The notes beneath the pieces are model-generated. The model saw only the letters and a list, made by a program, of their open reading frames with translations, was not told the origin of the DNA and made no database searches. From the NCBI RefSeq assembly GCF_964340395.1, contig NC_135556.1, positions 23,556,723 to 23,620,722 on the forward strand: a DNA stretch of 64,000 nucleotides, given 5' to 3'. The translations under genes were made by a program, and so were the position numbers. Positions 11,458-26,900 of the stretch are shown one piece after another. This stretch comes from Glandiceps talaboti (lineage: Eukaryota > Hemichordata > Enteropneusta > Spengelidae). Within the stretch, counting starts at the first letter, position 1; each line of letters starts with the position of its first letter.

Positions 11458-14400
11458 ATGCAGCCACTGGGTAAAGCAGAGCTTGGAGTGTCAACATTCT
11501 TTGCATCATCACATGCTAATGATAAATGTGGTGCAAATGGACTACCATTAACACCAAACTCAATCAAGATTCTTGGCAAATTTCAGAAGTTGAAATTAAT
11601 CACTTACCCTAGACTTTGTCAGTATGTTGATATGGTCAGAGGTAAACATGGTGAGTATTTCGTTAGGCAGGTGATGTTACCCCACCCCCACCTCCTCCCC
11701 CAGAAAATAAGCATGTTAATTTGAATAACACAGTGACTGTCATTGTTATGTAAATATATCTATTTTGTTTCAATAACTCATGCATTGGAAATCTTTACCT
11801 ATCTACAAAGGAACTGTCAGTTGTATCACTAATCAGTCGATAACTCAATAAACTTGAAGAGTATAATTTATTGTAGTCATCCTGGATAAAGCTCCTCTCA
11901 CCAAACACCAAGCCTCTAATAACTTAACATCTGTTTAGAAAGGGACAATCAGACACACATAGGCTATAGGTTTTCAATGACATGATTTAAAGTAGTATCA
12001 TTATAACAAAAACATCTTGAATTTGTTAAATTGTGAGTGAAAGAGTAAAATGTATAAAGTTTACTGGGATTGAATACCACATGGTATAGGAGGTCAATTG
12101 CAGTTTAATGATTCACATATCTTCAATATAAGTTATCCTCTTGAGTGTATATGAGGATTTTCTTCTAATGTCTCTACCACAAATTCTAATTGCCCTTGTT
12201 GGGATAAATAAAGGGACATATCATGGATGTATCACTAATTGATATATTGATATGTAACCAAATCAAACTATTGTTAAGAGAAAGGTCTTGTTTTGAGATG
12301 ATTTCTTTAGACATAATGATGATTCTTGTGTCCTTTCAGAGAGATTGATTGTTGTACAAGAGTACTACAGGAAGAGTTTGGAGACTGAGGTTGCAGCTGG
12401 AAACTTTCAGAGGTAAAATGAATATGTGCTCTTCTCTCCAACCTGAAGGAAATTTATCTGCATGGGGAATTGGGGATGTAATTCATAACTAGAATCTTTC
12501 GTAGATTACATCAATTTAGTATGAAATAATAATTAATAATATATGCAGAAATCTGACAATATAGTAAGAGCAGATGAAATTCATTCAAGAATACTTTATT
12601 CAGATATTGATGTCACTTGCTTGACTAGCTTTTCTTATTTTGTTACATCTTTGCTTCTGTACTTGTTACAAAGACTCTTTAAATGTGCCGTCTCACTTCT
12701 TGTTTCCCTAATTTATACCATAGATGATATCCTTTCATTCCAGAGACAATGTTCATACAAATTCCAGTACAGTGTTTTTTTACGTATTATTTCCAGGGTT
12801 GTTAACATTGGTTACACTACATTTGTCTTGCACTGCTTTTGTTGCATAAAATTTCTCTGAGATGATAGGTGGAATTAATTACTGCATTCTTGTTGATTTC
12901 AGCTCCAGTGATGTAATACAGTTAGCATTTGAAGTATTACATGGTCTTGACTATATCAACCAACATGATATAACACATAGAACATTGGCTCCATGCAATA
13001 TATTACTAGACCAAGAGGTAAGTAGAATGTATCCAATCAAAGTCTTCACAAGTTGTAACCTTTAACCATTTTGTTTTCCCTTTCTTTACTCATGAGTATT
13101 AGAATTTATAGGGTCAAAATCTTATGGCGTAAAGTACATGTATCATTTTAGAAGAAAAACAATGTACAACCCGTAACACCAAAGTAAAGCGTTTTCTGTA
13201 TGTACCGCAGTCATTTATAGCATCCATATCAAGTGTTCAAGTATACTGTTTCATTTGCTAATTGACTACATTAGAAAGGCCACATGCTAGGCTTGTATAT
13301 AAACCAATTGAAACAGTATACTTTTACACTTGATATGAATGCTATAAATGAGTGTAGCACATAGAGAAAGTGCTTTACTTCAGTGTTACTCGTTGTAATA
13401 TGATTTGAATGCACCTGTGTTGACACTATTCTTGTTTGACAACACTTATGTTTTGTTAATTACATGTGGTCAATAGATATGCATTTACTAGTAGATCAAA
13501 TACCAAATTACTGCAGTATGCAGATTATAGAAGTGCATTTGTATACAACTTGGTTTCTTTGACATAACTGGAGACGCACCAATGAAGAGGAGCTCAGTCT
13601 CTTCAAATTATTTGGGTTAGAACTGTATGGTTTACGGTATTATTTATAGACAGAACCTCAGTGTAAAGTTACAGATGTGTACTATGAAGATTGTGCAACA
13701 ATATATGATTTTGGAAAGTGTTGTAATAGTTTGAAAACTATGATTCAATTTTCAGGGCCATGTGAAATTGTCAGGTTTTGGCAGATATTTCATGACTGAT
13801 GGTTCTGTTGATGTTACATTTCCAGTTGGGTAAGTTTGTACTAAGTATTCAGATCACTTTCAACTGGATAGTGTGTGGGGGTGGAGGTTGGGGTGGAGGG
13901 GGGATATTCAGCTCACTCAAATTGATCAAATTCATCTTTTAACTAACTTGATGACGGCATTTTATTGTTGAAATATTTTATCAAAATGATAACAACATTC
14001 TATTCACAAACCAGTTTTGTCCTTTTGCAACATGACAGTCGACAACAAAATAAATGTAAAACTCAGGTAACTGAAAAGGAACATCAGATTGAGGGATAAC
14101 GATTTATAGGTAATGGGACTAACAAGTTTTAGAAGTTTATAAATTGGTGTAGTGTCTGATAAGACTGCAATCAAAATCCTTTAGGGTAGTACACCTATTA
14201 TACATGTCATTATTTCACTTGTTAACATGGTTTCATGGGAATGGGGGATGGGGAGTGTGAAGCTTGTTTTTCCCACATTCTAATTCTTTGTGTATAACCA
14301 AATACTCCCCCCCCCCCCAACTAGAAAGAGGATTAATCTAAACAAAACAATAAGATTATACAAGATAATAGTTAGTCCCTAATTTGTTTTACTCTGAAAA

Positions 14401-17400
14401 CAGTATTCACACTTAGCTTCAAGTTCAAGATTCCTTTCTAAATTGAAAGTTGTAGACATGTTCTAAAAACTTGATTTATCTGTAGATATCCAAGGTACAT
14501 GGCACCAGAAGTTATAGCAGCAGGCCCAGTCCAATTCATTGATCATTATTCACAGTTCCCTAGTACAGCAGAATCACCATCATCTGGACCTAAAGTGGAT
14601 GTGTGGTCTCTTGGAATGATACTACTAGAATTATACCTAGGCCATCCACTCTGGCAATCATATTCCATCCCTCAAATCTTTGCCAAGATTTTATTTCTTG
14701 TCAAACACAGTACAAATGAACACCCACTTGATATGATATTAAAAGAACACAATGCATCAAGTAGGTTACAGGTAAGACATTATGTTCATTTAGTCCTGAG
14801 TTTATTTATTGTCAAACATAGTATAAATATATATGCATACTTCTTTGTGTCAGTTTCTCAATCCACCCACCATTGTGGGACCAATGAAGTCTATTATTAT
14901 TAATATCACTCTGAAGAAGGCTGAGTGATTTAGCCAAAATATCTACTAGGTTAATTATTTATGCTGTGAGTTCAGAACTAATTTAATAACACAGTACAAA
15001 TTAGTATATATTGGATATGGTATTGAATGACAGTGATATTTTGATAAATGACAGAATGATAAGAAATTCTTTGTCAATTTCATCTGATAGATGACAGATA
15101 GGACAGTGTTTGTCAATTTCATTGATGATGTTTTCATACATTCATAAAATGATAAATTAAGACCAGAATCAGATAATCTATCAAAGCAGTTCTTTGCTAT
15201 TATGGAAATTAAACTTTACAATTTGGAAAAAACACCCAAATAATGTGTTATTACTTCATTTTAAAGTGGCCATATGGATGAGAATTTGGTATTTATTTTG
15301 GATTTTTATTTGATAAAACAGCTTCGCTATGTTTTTCTACTTGAAAAAATAATGTGAAATAACATATATCAAGTCCATGTTCACAACTCAATAAACAACA
15401 AAACATTAAACAATGTGTAAAATGTTTGTTATTGTATGTACAATAACAAACTTTTTACACACTGTGCATATTTTTGCAATGTATTGAGTTATGAACATGG
15501 ACTTGGTATATGTTATTTCACATTATTTTTTCAAGTAGAAAAACATAGTGAAGCTGTTTTATCAAATAAAAATCCAAAATAAATACCAAATTTTCATCCA
15601 TATGGCCATTTTAACATCCCGATCTATGTAACTATGTAAATGCATTGCATTAGAATTCATTTTCCCTCAACTCTCTCTTTTGAATGTGTATAGGAAATGC
15701 CAGAAAATTTGCAGACGTTGATAAGACAGTGTCTTGTAGCATCTCCACAGGACAGGTATGTCATAGGGGGTAGAGATTTAGGGTTCTCTCCATACAGTTT
15801 TTCACTGGTCGATGTCAACCAACACTCACAAAATGTAACCTCAACAACATAGAGTACTTTTTAATCAGTTTCATTTCTTAGGAATACATAAATTCTGCAC
15901 CTTTTATCATGAGTTACCAAATGAATAGTGATTCTTATTAATATAAATGACCTACCAGCACTCATTTGGAACTAGAGAGAACCCTATATCAATCAAATAG
16001 ACAAAATATAGATAAAGCTATATGGCAAAGAATGTGAGAAAAAAATACAGCACATGGTAAAATTGTTTTCATCTAGCCATCTATGTATTCATTCTTGTCT
16101 GTTCATGAGAAGTATAGCTGGAAAGATGCTAATTACTGCCACTCAAGATAGTTTGCATATTTATAAAAAATGTTACTTGTCTTTTGTATCCTGAGTCTTA
16201 GACTTTACTGTAAGGTTTCATGATCATGATAATTCCGTCATGTACATCCATTCATGCTTTCCTGTATGAAGTATATTTAGCTGCGATGTACAGTTGCTTT
16301 ACTGAGCAACATGGGACAGAAAGCAAAGCAAATCAGTACAAGACAGCAGATCAAACCAAGATATACCAGACATCGGATTACACATTGTATTTGAGAAAAA
16401 CAAATTTTTAGTGTCAAACTCATGTTTGTAAGCACCCCAAAACATATGCACAACTGAAGATGCATAGTGCACAACTACTGTACTGTAAATCATATGAATA
16501 TAAAGAGTCACAGTGGTTGTTTCTGTTTACAGGCCAAGTCCAAGTGAATTACTGCAACATGAAACCTTTAGTACAAACAAAGCTAATGACACACCCTATG
16601 AAGAACCAATACCACTATTTTCAACTAAATTAAGATGTGAAAAACTAGAAATACCAGACTATGATGAATACTCTGATATAGGTAAGATTTCTACATTTAT
16701 AGTTTGTTGTTGAAAGATGTCAGTCAGTCGGTTGGTTGGTCGGTTGGTTGGTTGGTCGGTCGGTCGGTCGGTCGGTTGGTTGGTCGATCGGTTGGTTGGT
16801 TGGTTGGTCGGTTTGTTGCTCGGGGATTCCTTTATGGTTGATTGGATGATCAATAAGTTGCAGTTGTGTAGTTTATTCTGGAGAACATGGAAAAATCAAA
16901 AGTAGGAGGAAATGCACTGTATAAGCCAGGAGAGAATTGAATTGCTAAATATTGTTGGTGAAACATGAAGAAGGAATATGATTGTGTTTCCTTGCTATAT
17001 GGCTCTTGTCTACACATATCATTTAAATATAATGTTCAATCAATACATGGATATATGGATCATTAGGTCAATTTACACCTCCAAAAACATATTTCACAAC
17101 TAAATTGAATTGATTAATCTCAGCTCTTATGATGTCTTTTATTAATAAAGTATTATTTTGAATTACAAACTTGTGAAATGCACTGAAGAGCATTGTCTGA
17201 TATCCTCCTTAGTATATACATGTATCTGTATTTCTTGATTCATCCTTTACCAAATTACCAGACTGTGAATGACCAAAAAAATCTGATGATTAGTTCAGTA
17301 CCTTTAGAGGCATGTTATAATTGATACAATGTATCTATATTGTAGATAAAGAGGACCACCTAGCCAAACGAAGTTTTGAAGAGATTTATTATTTGTGGTG

Positions 17401-20400
17401 TCTAGCTGGTGGGGATCTTGAAGGAGAATTAAAAAAGAATGCTTTGATTACATCACAGCCACCAATATGTGGAATGCCGGAGTAAGTTAAATATTTCACC
17501 GTTTTCCCTTGTTTCTCATTTAAATCTATATGGTATTTTTTCATAGTACTCTTTCCCTATCATGCCTTCTTGAAATACTCTCTTCCAAACCTAACTCTAA
17601 CTCCTGCTTCTCAGTTTGATTACAATTGCACATCTATTATATAAGTGACTAACAAGTCTTGTTAAATTTATGATGAAATTTGTTGCTACTTTTCTTTGAA
17701 TGAAATATGTCACTTGTAAACTACTAGGCCACTGGTAATACTGATGGTAACATAGGAGAATGGAAATATGTCTTTTTAAGTTGAAACAGTTTTACTAAGG
17801 TAGTAACGCATATATTATGAACAGTAAAGTGTTTCTGGCCAAGATGTTTTGCTCAGGTTTTGCAGAGCTGCCTCAGTAGGCCCAATCCATCATACAAATG
17901 ATCACTTATGTCCAGTCACATGACCAAAATGGGAATCAGAACAGGTACTTTTGTTTGTGGTTTATTTCATTATTTTCGTATGTGTTGAGTTTTTTTATTC
18001 AGAAACTTCCAAGTGTTAGTCTATATGATTTGTATTGCCATATCTTTTCAAGTCCAATTATTTTGAAGTTGCTGAGGGTATTAACACATTACACTTAATT
18101 ATTAGCCTTTATTTCAACTCGATAGACTGTTGAGCCAAATGGCTCTTCTCACACGTTGTCGGGCATTTTACCAACAAATTAGTCATTTATGTAGTATAGC
18201 ACGTAATCCATGTATATTCTAAGTTTACATCTTGCTGGAAAAGAAACCAGAGTGAAAGTGTTATCACAGAGTCCATAGCAATCATGCAAACAGTGGTAAA
18301 ATGAAATGTATTTGGAACTCGGGTACATTTTTCCAGTGTAATATCTCTATCAATACCACTACTACTTTTGTATTTGTGTTGAATTATTTCAAACTTTATT
18401 CCAGTGTGATAACAATTGACAATGATTGGTATGGGTTGGTGAAAGATTACAGTTTCCTACTAGATGATACAACAATCTGTTTATCATTAGATCAACTCAG
18501 GAAAAGACTTGAAAACATTGATGCCACTGCATATTATCCTCTCCTTGAAGACGAGTAAGACATTTGTTTATATTTTAGTTGTGAACTCAGAGTGAAAACA
18601 AGTTACATTGTTGTATATATTCAGCTAATTTTTTTTTAGTTTTTAGTTTGAGAACTTGAGAAAGATTTAAGACTATGTAGATTATCCTATCTTGAATGGT
18701 AACTTATAGTGTGACTTTAGAACATCAAAAATAGACTGACATGTTACTGTCGCTAATTTTTTCTCTTTCTGTGAAAGATTTAGTCCTCATCTAGTTTTTG
18801 AACTCTACAAGTGATTGACATACAATCGGCTGTCAGGCACTATTTTCTCCTGGAAGATATTAAGCAAATGACAATGTTAGTTTGACAATTAAAAAAAGAT
18901 TCTTGAAAATTTATGATGTTGCTACCATCTTCATCCCCAGCCTATGTTCAAACCTTGTACCAGTAGTTTTATATGTCAACATTTGTTTATCATCAGGAAA
19001 AACAGTAGTTTACACACATCCATCAGTATGAATGATATACTTGGAGAAACTGCAAACTTACCAATCATCATCAGAGAGAAGGATATTGAATATCAGGTAA
19101 GTAGTACACAGATACTAGGACAGTGTGAAGTATTTGGGGTGGTATTTATTGCTAATCTTTACAAGCATATCAATCTTATATGATGGTAATTAATCGGAAG
19201 TGTTATAGTGGTAAAGTACATTTACTAGCACACTTTTGACTTTCATAATTTCTAAGGACTTCATACACATACAGCCAAGTATAGTTTGCATAGGTAATTG
19301 TATGTTGGAACAATCTCCTTGATAGAAAACATGCTAAAAATACTACATTTGTAGATTATCAAATTGTAAGATTTCACCTTCATAGTGTCTTCTGTGTGTG
19401 TATTCTAGTTTCATAGAATCATTTTATATGAACGACTTTTGAAAGGATATCCTTACACCAGAGAAAGAATCTGGAAAGAAGCCAGGGTAGATATCCCACC
19501 TTTGGTCAGAGATCTTGTATGGGCTGCATTACTAGGAGTTGAGGTGAGTGTGACTCAATAGTTTCTGTTTTGTATGCAAGAAAGATGTGATATACAGACT
19601 CAGGATATGTTCATTGTATCAGCAAAATTTTGCCAAATTTTCATCTGATGTCTATTTTCTTGCATCTTGTTTCACAGATAGAGAAATATTTTACTCATTT
19701 TTTTCAGTACAGTACATAAAGTGGCCATATAGATGAGGATTGGATATTTATTTTGGATTTTTAATTTATAAAACAATTTTATCATGGCTTCCTACTTGAA
19801 AAATCAATGTGAAACAACATTGACAAAGTTTGTGTTTTTAACTTTATACATTGCAAAAACCTAAAAAAAATATGTAAGAAGTTTGTTATTGTATGTACAA
19901 TAATGAACGTTTTACATATTTATTATGCTTTTGGAATTTATTGAGTTACAAGCAAGGACTTGGCATATGTTGTTTCACATGATAAAATTGTTTGTAAATC
20001 CAAAATCCAAAATAAATACCCAATCCTCATTCATATGTCCACCTTAAGCCTGTCTGTCCTGTGAGATGTTTGTGTTTGGAAGAAGGTTTCACTTCAGATT
20101 CAGATAGAGAAATATTAATATTGGATTATTCAAGTAAATCTAGTGTCAACAGACAAATGAGTACTACCGGTACCGATAGTACATTAGTATTTTAATGCGT
20201 TTTATAAGGATGTATCTCATCACTGAACTAGTGAGTAAAAATGACTGTTTATTTCTTTATTTTCATTTAGGGAGATATCCAGGGTAGATATGATTCTATA
20301 GATAAAGAAACTCCTATACCAACAGACAGACAGATAGAAGTTGATATACCTCGATGCCATCAGTATGATGAGTTGTTATCATCCCCAGCAGCACATGCTA

Positions 20401-23400
20401 AGTTTAAAAGGATTTTGAAAGCCTGGGTTGTATCCAATCCTGCTTTAGTATACTGGCAGGGTCTGGACTCACTCTGTGCTCCGTTTTTGTATTTGAATTT
20501 TAATAATGAAGGTAAGGGAATTTGAACTCTGGGCTTTGATTTCTTAATTTGAATTTTAACAATGAAGGTAAGGGGTATGGAATAGTGTGTTGTGTTTCTA
20601 CCATGTCTGTCTGTGTGTAAGGGGGAGGTTATGAAATGGCAATGTCTGTCCGTGTGTAAAGGGAAGGTTATGAAATGGCAATGTCTGCCTGTGTGTAAAG
20701 GAGGGGGGGGGGGGGTTATGAAATGGCGGTGTCTGTCTGTGTGTCTGAAGTTTACTACTGGTAGTAACAATGAAGGTAAGGCTTTTCAACTCTGTTCTCC
20801 ATTTTTGACATGCTGAAACCATGTTTTTAGGAAATATAGCTAAGCTTTCACAGGACAAGATTTCTAGTATTTATAAAGGAATCTGGCTGTTCATTTATAG
20901 TGTAGTGACAGACATACTCACTGCGTACATTTTGGTAATGCATTCATGAAATGTCTTAGTTGTAAGAGCAAACATTGTTCTTTCATCTATTTTAATAATA
21001 TTGTTATTATGTTGAAGGATTAACTCATTAATATAGTGTAGGAATTCAGATGAGCCAAATTCTACAAAATTTATGTTGATAAAAAGTTTATGTATCAACC
21101 TAACACTTTGTAAGTATGTCTCTTTTTTGCCTTCCAGCTCTTGCCTTTTGCTGTCTCTCAAATTTCATTCCTAAGTACTTGAACCAGTTTTTCTTAAAAG
21201 ACAATTCACCAGTAATACAAGGTATGTCAATATACTATAGCCTACAGTCTCTCTCTGTCAGAAAACACAGTATGTGCATAATTCTGTGATCAGTGTGAAG
21301 TTAGACCTAATTATAATTTGTGTAGCTCTGTATTGTAGTAGAGAGGATTATAAAAATCTCACAACATGCCTGAAATTTTGTTTGAGGTTTAATCTATTGT
21401 AGAACATCATCATTTGATGTCAAATTAACATTGTAAGGATATATTACAGGAGAAATGAAGATGCCTTAGTGTTTCACTCATGGGACATGATGATTTTTAC
21501 ACACAACTTCAAATGAAGTCTAGAGTTGAATTGTGTCTATCTTTGTGTCAGAAACATCATGTTCCATGAATGAAATACCAAGATGACTACATTTCTCCTG
21601 TATGTAACTAGAAAATGTTCTGTAATTGTCTAAAAATATGAAAGAACGGCTGATGGTGTATACCTCGCTAAAAGAAGTATTCAGGCTATGTCTACGTATA
21701 GTAACACTAACAGCAAGATGTCTACTATCAAGGCTATTAGATGACCATATATTGTATAATAGTAATAATAATAATAACTTTATTGCAACTTTATCCATAT
21801 TAACAGACATCTGTATAATACAATCAAGTATAAAGAAGGTTCTGATTGTATTGTATTCAGAGATACAAAAGACAGGGTTTGTTTATTTTCCAATTTCTGA
21901 CTCATCGATGTCATCTTGTTATCTTCCATCAGAATATTTGGCTGTCTTCAGTCACCTTATTGCTTTCCATGATCCTGAACTGAGCAATCACATGGATAGT
22001 ATTGGATTTATCCCGGAACTCTATGCCATTCCTTGGTTTCTTACCATGTTTGCACGTAAGTAATGCTATAAAAATGGGATTCTGAAATATCGGTAATGGA
22101 AATATAAGTGTCAATGTTTGACACATGTTTTGATTTGTTTTGAGGAGAGAGGTTGATATGTGGTCATCAGAAAGACTTCTTTTTGGGAAAGTTGTATGTG
22201 TGAGTATCCTGTAGTTTTTCTGTGTTGCCGCAAACTTTGCAGCAGTTGCAATGATTAACCATAACATGAGGCCATTGTTATCTTAAATGTATTCTTTGAG
22301 AGACGGACTTTGATTGGTCAGATTTTTATGATGTCATTGCTTATGAATATGTATTACGTTTTTGTGAGATAACTCTTTGACAGCTGTAAAATGCCAGAGT
22401 ACTTATTTCAAAATGTAGTGGTAGAAATAATAACTCGGGTTCAGTTCCTTGTAAAGGGGAACAGAACATTCATGAAATTTGGTGAATGTATACATTTTTA
22501 ATACTGAACAGAAAGAGTAGTTTTCACCCTGTTAACAATACCGGTACATTCTTGGTTTGGTTTGGTTTGGTTTGTAAACTACAGGACGAGGAAGAAATGT
22601 AAAAAAAACCAACACTTTTACAGATTTCCATATTTGTACTATAATTTTGGTGGAACACTCCCTTGAAATATGTGTGAACATTTATATAGATTTTACAGCA
22701 TGAAAAAAATGGGGGTGATAACTCTCTGTCTCTGTAAATTAAGTTGTGTATTGTAGTGTTCTGTCACATTGTACTGTTTACATAATACGGTACTGAAACC
22801 TATGGCAAACAAATTTCCTAAACAAGGTTTCCAAAGTAATGTGACTACCTTTCACATCATCTACTGATCATCCCTAGATAATACAAGAATATTAGATAAA
22901 CACCAATCTATTCAAAACTCAATTCCATTATGTTTTTTTCCACAGATGTCTTTCCCTTGCACAAGATCTATCATCTGTGGGATACCTTGTTGCTAGGCAA
23001 CTCATCATTTCCTCTATGTATCGGTGTAGCCATACTAAACCAACTGAGAGACAACTTACTCTCATTTGGATTCAATGAGTGTATTTTGCTGTTCTCCGAT
23101 ATGCCAGGTAAGAATATGATGCTCTAATACTGGCATTTTATGCCATCAAATTCCGCTGTTTTCAGACATACCAGTGAAGTCACTTCTTTTTTTTCTTCAG
23201 TGAAGTCACATTTACTGAGATGTGACAGGGATTCCTTGTTCTACATTTCTTCTTTCAATTAATGAGTGATACTAAAAATTAATACATGACATACTGTCAT
23301 TTTTCAGAGGTTGACATTGACCGCTGTGTCAGAGACTCCATTCGTATATTCTGCAGTACTCCTAAGAGTGCCACATTCCGTCAACATGCAATTCCACAGA

Positions 23401-23800
23401 AAGTGACTGGAGGTGCCAAACTGAGTCACTATGTTGTTAGACCAGTGTCATATTACAGTACTGATTACCATGACCTCCCAAACACTGATCTGGTAAGACA
23501 AGACAACTTTGTCATCAAACTCTTTGTTTTTATATATAGATGTAAATGTATGCCTGTACTTCAAGGCATGTGCATGAGAACACTAATGTACACATACTCA
23601 CACCTCAACATAAATATACATGAGTGTACAAATAAGCACACACTCACAGACATACATACATAGATAAACATGTACACTTGTACCCATATCAATGTGTGCT
23701 TGCTCAATTCTATGTTCACATATTTGCATATACATATACATACAAATGCATGCACATACAAACAAACATGCATACTTACATAACAGTATACACACACACA

Positions 23801-23832
<32 letters not shown>

Positions 23833-23852
23833 CACATACATACATACATACA

Positions 23853-23937
<85 letters not shown>

Positions 23938-26900
23938 CAAACACATATACTTTACTGTGTAGTTTTTAGGAATACAAATGTACTTGTTAATCAGACAAAC
24001 TGAGGTGAAAACTTCTGCTAACAATCGCTGTTCTTCTCTAGATCAAATTCTTTGATGGATTCTTAACCATCCAATCTTTTTGTTGATTTGTAAGTGAGGT
24101 CAATACAAAACTGTCATCATAATAACTAATACACAAAAACCCACAAAATACTGTATATGTAAATTTTTGCTTATTTATTTCAAATTACCTAAGAAGTGTT
24201 GATCTGCTACAACTTACTGAATGTCTGGACTTGAAATATTAAAATATTAGTCCTCTCAAATTCCTGTTCTACTCAAATTATCAGTGATATTTAAAACATA
24301 TTGTATCAGTACACAAAGATGTAATATACAAATGGTTGATTGTAGAAAAATCTGAACACTTTGATAATAGTTTGTAGTTTTAAAAAAAATGTTTGGTTGT
24401 GTTATATACTGTAAGTGAAAGAATCAGTTTCCTAAGGTGAAACAAAAAAAATTATGTGGTTCCGGTTATGTTCAATTTTAGAATTTTTAAATCTAAAAAA
24501 AAATTTTTTTGTGTGTGAGTGTCTAGTTCAGGTAGTTATGTTTTCCGTTGTTTTGCATATGGTCTCTGTGTTATTGGTTTCTCATCAGATGTACAGCCAT
24601 GACAGATTGGAAGAACATTTATATTGTTTTAAATTGATGTCAGTTTCTGCACCTCAATACCAGTGCCACACAAATGTCCTTACATCTGATGCCAGCACTG
24701 TAATAGGGCAGTTCTATATGGTACAGTTCAGGTCTGGTCTGACAGTCATGGTGTCCAGAATATCATTAAATATCACTATTTCGCAACAGACTTCACAATT
24801 TTTGCAATTTTTTTTTTTTTTTTCTTAATTACATAAAAAAAGTTAAGGGTCGGCAGTGAAAATCTAGGTGAGTCGGGTAACTGCCGGATCAACACAACTT
24901 TTTTTAAGGCGTAAAACAGAAATAGAATTATAGGAATTTGAGATTTTGATTGCTGCTAAAGAAAAGGTAGTTATTGTAAAATAATGTAAATTAAAAATGT
25001 GAATGTTGTAATGTAAGATTGTGACATATTTGTTTAGCAAAACATCTGTTTTACCCACTGGAGAGGTCAAAGGTTAACATATGGCAAGTATCCCATTCAG
25101 TGTTTGTTGAATATTTCACAATAAAACATAAAATAGCATGCATTTAAATTACTGTGGAGAAAAAAGCTAGTAATACTGAATAAATTGAAATTAAAAATGT
25201 CATGAAAATCAGACTAAATTTATTTGTTGTGTAGAATAACTTATTAGAGTTGGCAAAGGTTAACACATTTAGTTATAGTTATAGTTTGTTGGAAAAATTT
25301 TGAAAATGAAGTGAAGCACAATACAACATGATGCAGTATATAAAATAGGATAACAAAAAGTGAAAAAGAAAATGAAATTCAGACAGATGTTGTTTTCTCA
25401 TCAATATCAGGGTATATAAACAGAAATGAAATCCTGGCATTGGTAATTATTATGCCAAGCAATGTCATTTATATATTTTCTCTTTCAATCTGAGTATCAT
25501 GTAAATTGATAATTTTAACTGATTTGAAAAATTAGGACTTTTAACTATCATAATATCATAACTAGGCAAAGCCCATAAGCTCACGCAGGGTAGATTCATT
25601 TGTGACTGGCTGCCTCACAATGATATTGTAGATAGCGCCCTCTGCATGGAGAATGTGCATAGTATATAGATCGCTCATTGCACCACAATGCATCTTTGGG
25701 TAAAACCACCAAAAAAACGTCGCGTAGTATATAACGCATGCATACTAGTCATTGAGCCTCTACATGGCCACTTTGTGGCAGCTGCACAAACTATTACATC
25801 ATTTGTAAATTTTCTCTGAAAATTGTTGTTTTTATTTTCATTTTTTCTAAGCTTTGCTATGTCATTGTTTAGTTTTTGTAATTTCCTTCATATGTAAGTT
25901 TTTATGAGACAGAGTGATAACAGGACCCAGGTGGGAATCAGCTAGTGTTGTTTTCTGGCTACCTTGTTTTAAAATAAGTTTTACTATGTAACTACTTTGT
26001 TTGTTTGTTATTGCAGTCCAGAGAACCGTTATCATTAGAAGAATTGAAGTCAGAAGTGTGTCCTAGGATATCAGCTGAGGATTTAATAGAATTATGTGAA
26101 CTAAAAGGACCGTGTGATACAAAAAGTCCTACCAAGAAAACTAAAGTCAGTAAACCCAAGATATTGGTAGTAGATGTCAGGGGGATTGAGGAGTATCCTT
26201 TATATCTATTAGTACTTTCATTTTATTTAACAATTTACTAAATTTAAAATTTAATGTCAAAAACTACTAGACCGTTTGGCTCGGTATTTGGTGGGGACAT
26301 TACTTAGGGTGTGATGGGTAATTGTTCAAATGTTTAAATGAAAATGATTGCATCAGAGATGTGTGTTTTGGGTCAAAAAATGTGATTTTTTGTTTAAAAA
26401 GCTAAAACTCCAAAACCTCTGGGCAGATTGGCCTGAAATTTGGTGGGAATGTTTTTGGTGGTGTCTAGTTTAAGAATTGTTCATGACATGATGATCCCAC
26501 CAGTGATATGCAAATTAGGGCTACAAATGTGTTCAACTATTTACTTAATTTATGATTTAATTTTTAGACGTGTGGTATGTTCTTATTTCTCTCTATTTCA
26601 GGTGAGGTGTGATAAAAGACTAGTTCTCTTTGTGAGAGAAATCAAATATGTGTTTCTTTTGATTGAGGCTTGGAAACTCTCAAAGTAAATCCGACAGGAA
26701 CTGATTGAAAAACTCATTTTTTTAAGGTGTTTGCAGACACTGTTTTTGACAGAATATGTTTCATGAACATTGTCTAGCAAAATAGCAATAGTCAATGTGA
26801 TTATTTAGAATATTTTTTTCAATTTAAAAAGGAGAATAGCCCATTAAAAAGAGCAATATGTTTGATAGTTGAACCCTGTTTTGGAATGGATTGCCCGGGT

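Larger units (their letters stand above)
11458..16681 (+). other. TBCK: TBCK pseudokinase region (exons 1-7)
   Basis: Residues about 1-317. There is no glycine-rich loop or VAIK lysine. The catalytic loop reads H114-R115-T116 in place of HRD (human has HRA), though N121 is kept. The metal-binding DFG is G134-F135-G136 (human KFG). APE (158-160) and [12 protein letters not shown] are intact. The fold is therefore kept while catalysis is not expected, as in the vertebrate protein. Confidence 0.85.
19409..23492 (+). other. TBCK: TBCK TBC (Rab GAP) domain (exons 11-16)
   Basis: Residues about 447-756. The arginine-finger motif IxxDxxR is present as I513-D516-R519 (IEVDIPRC). The glutamine-finger YxQ is Y552-W553-Q554 in [13 protein letters not shown]. 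Both catalytic fingers of TBC-type Rab GAPs are thus present, so GAP activity is possible. The target Rab is not evident. Confidence 0.88.

Noticed and set aside
24454-24828. 124-codon frame in a TBCK intron as an extra exon
   Set aside because: It contains runs of T and A, lacks good splice edges, and the conserved protein reads straight from 23492 to 26017 without it.
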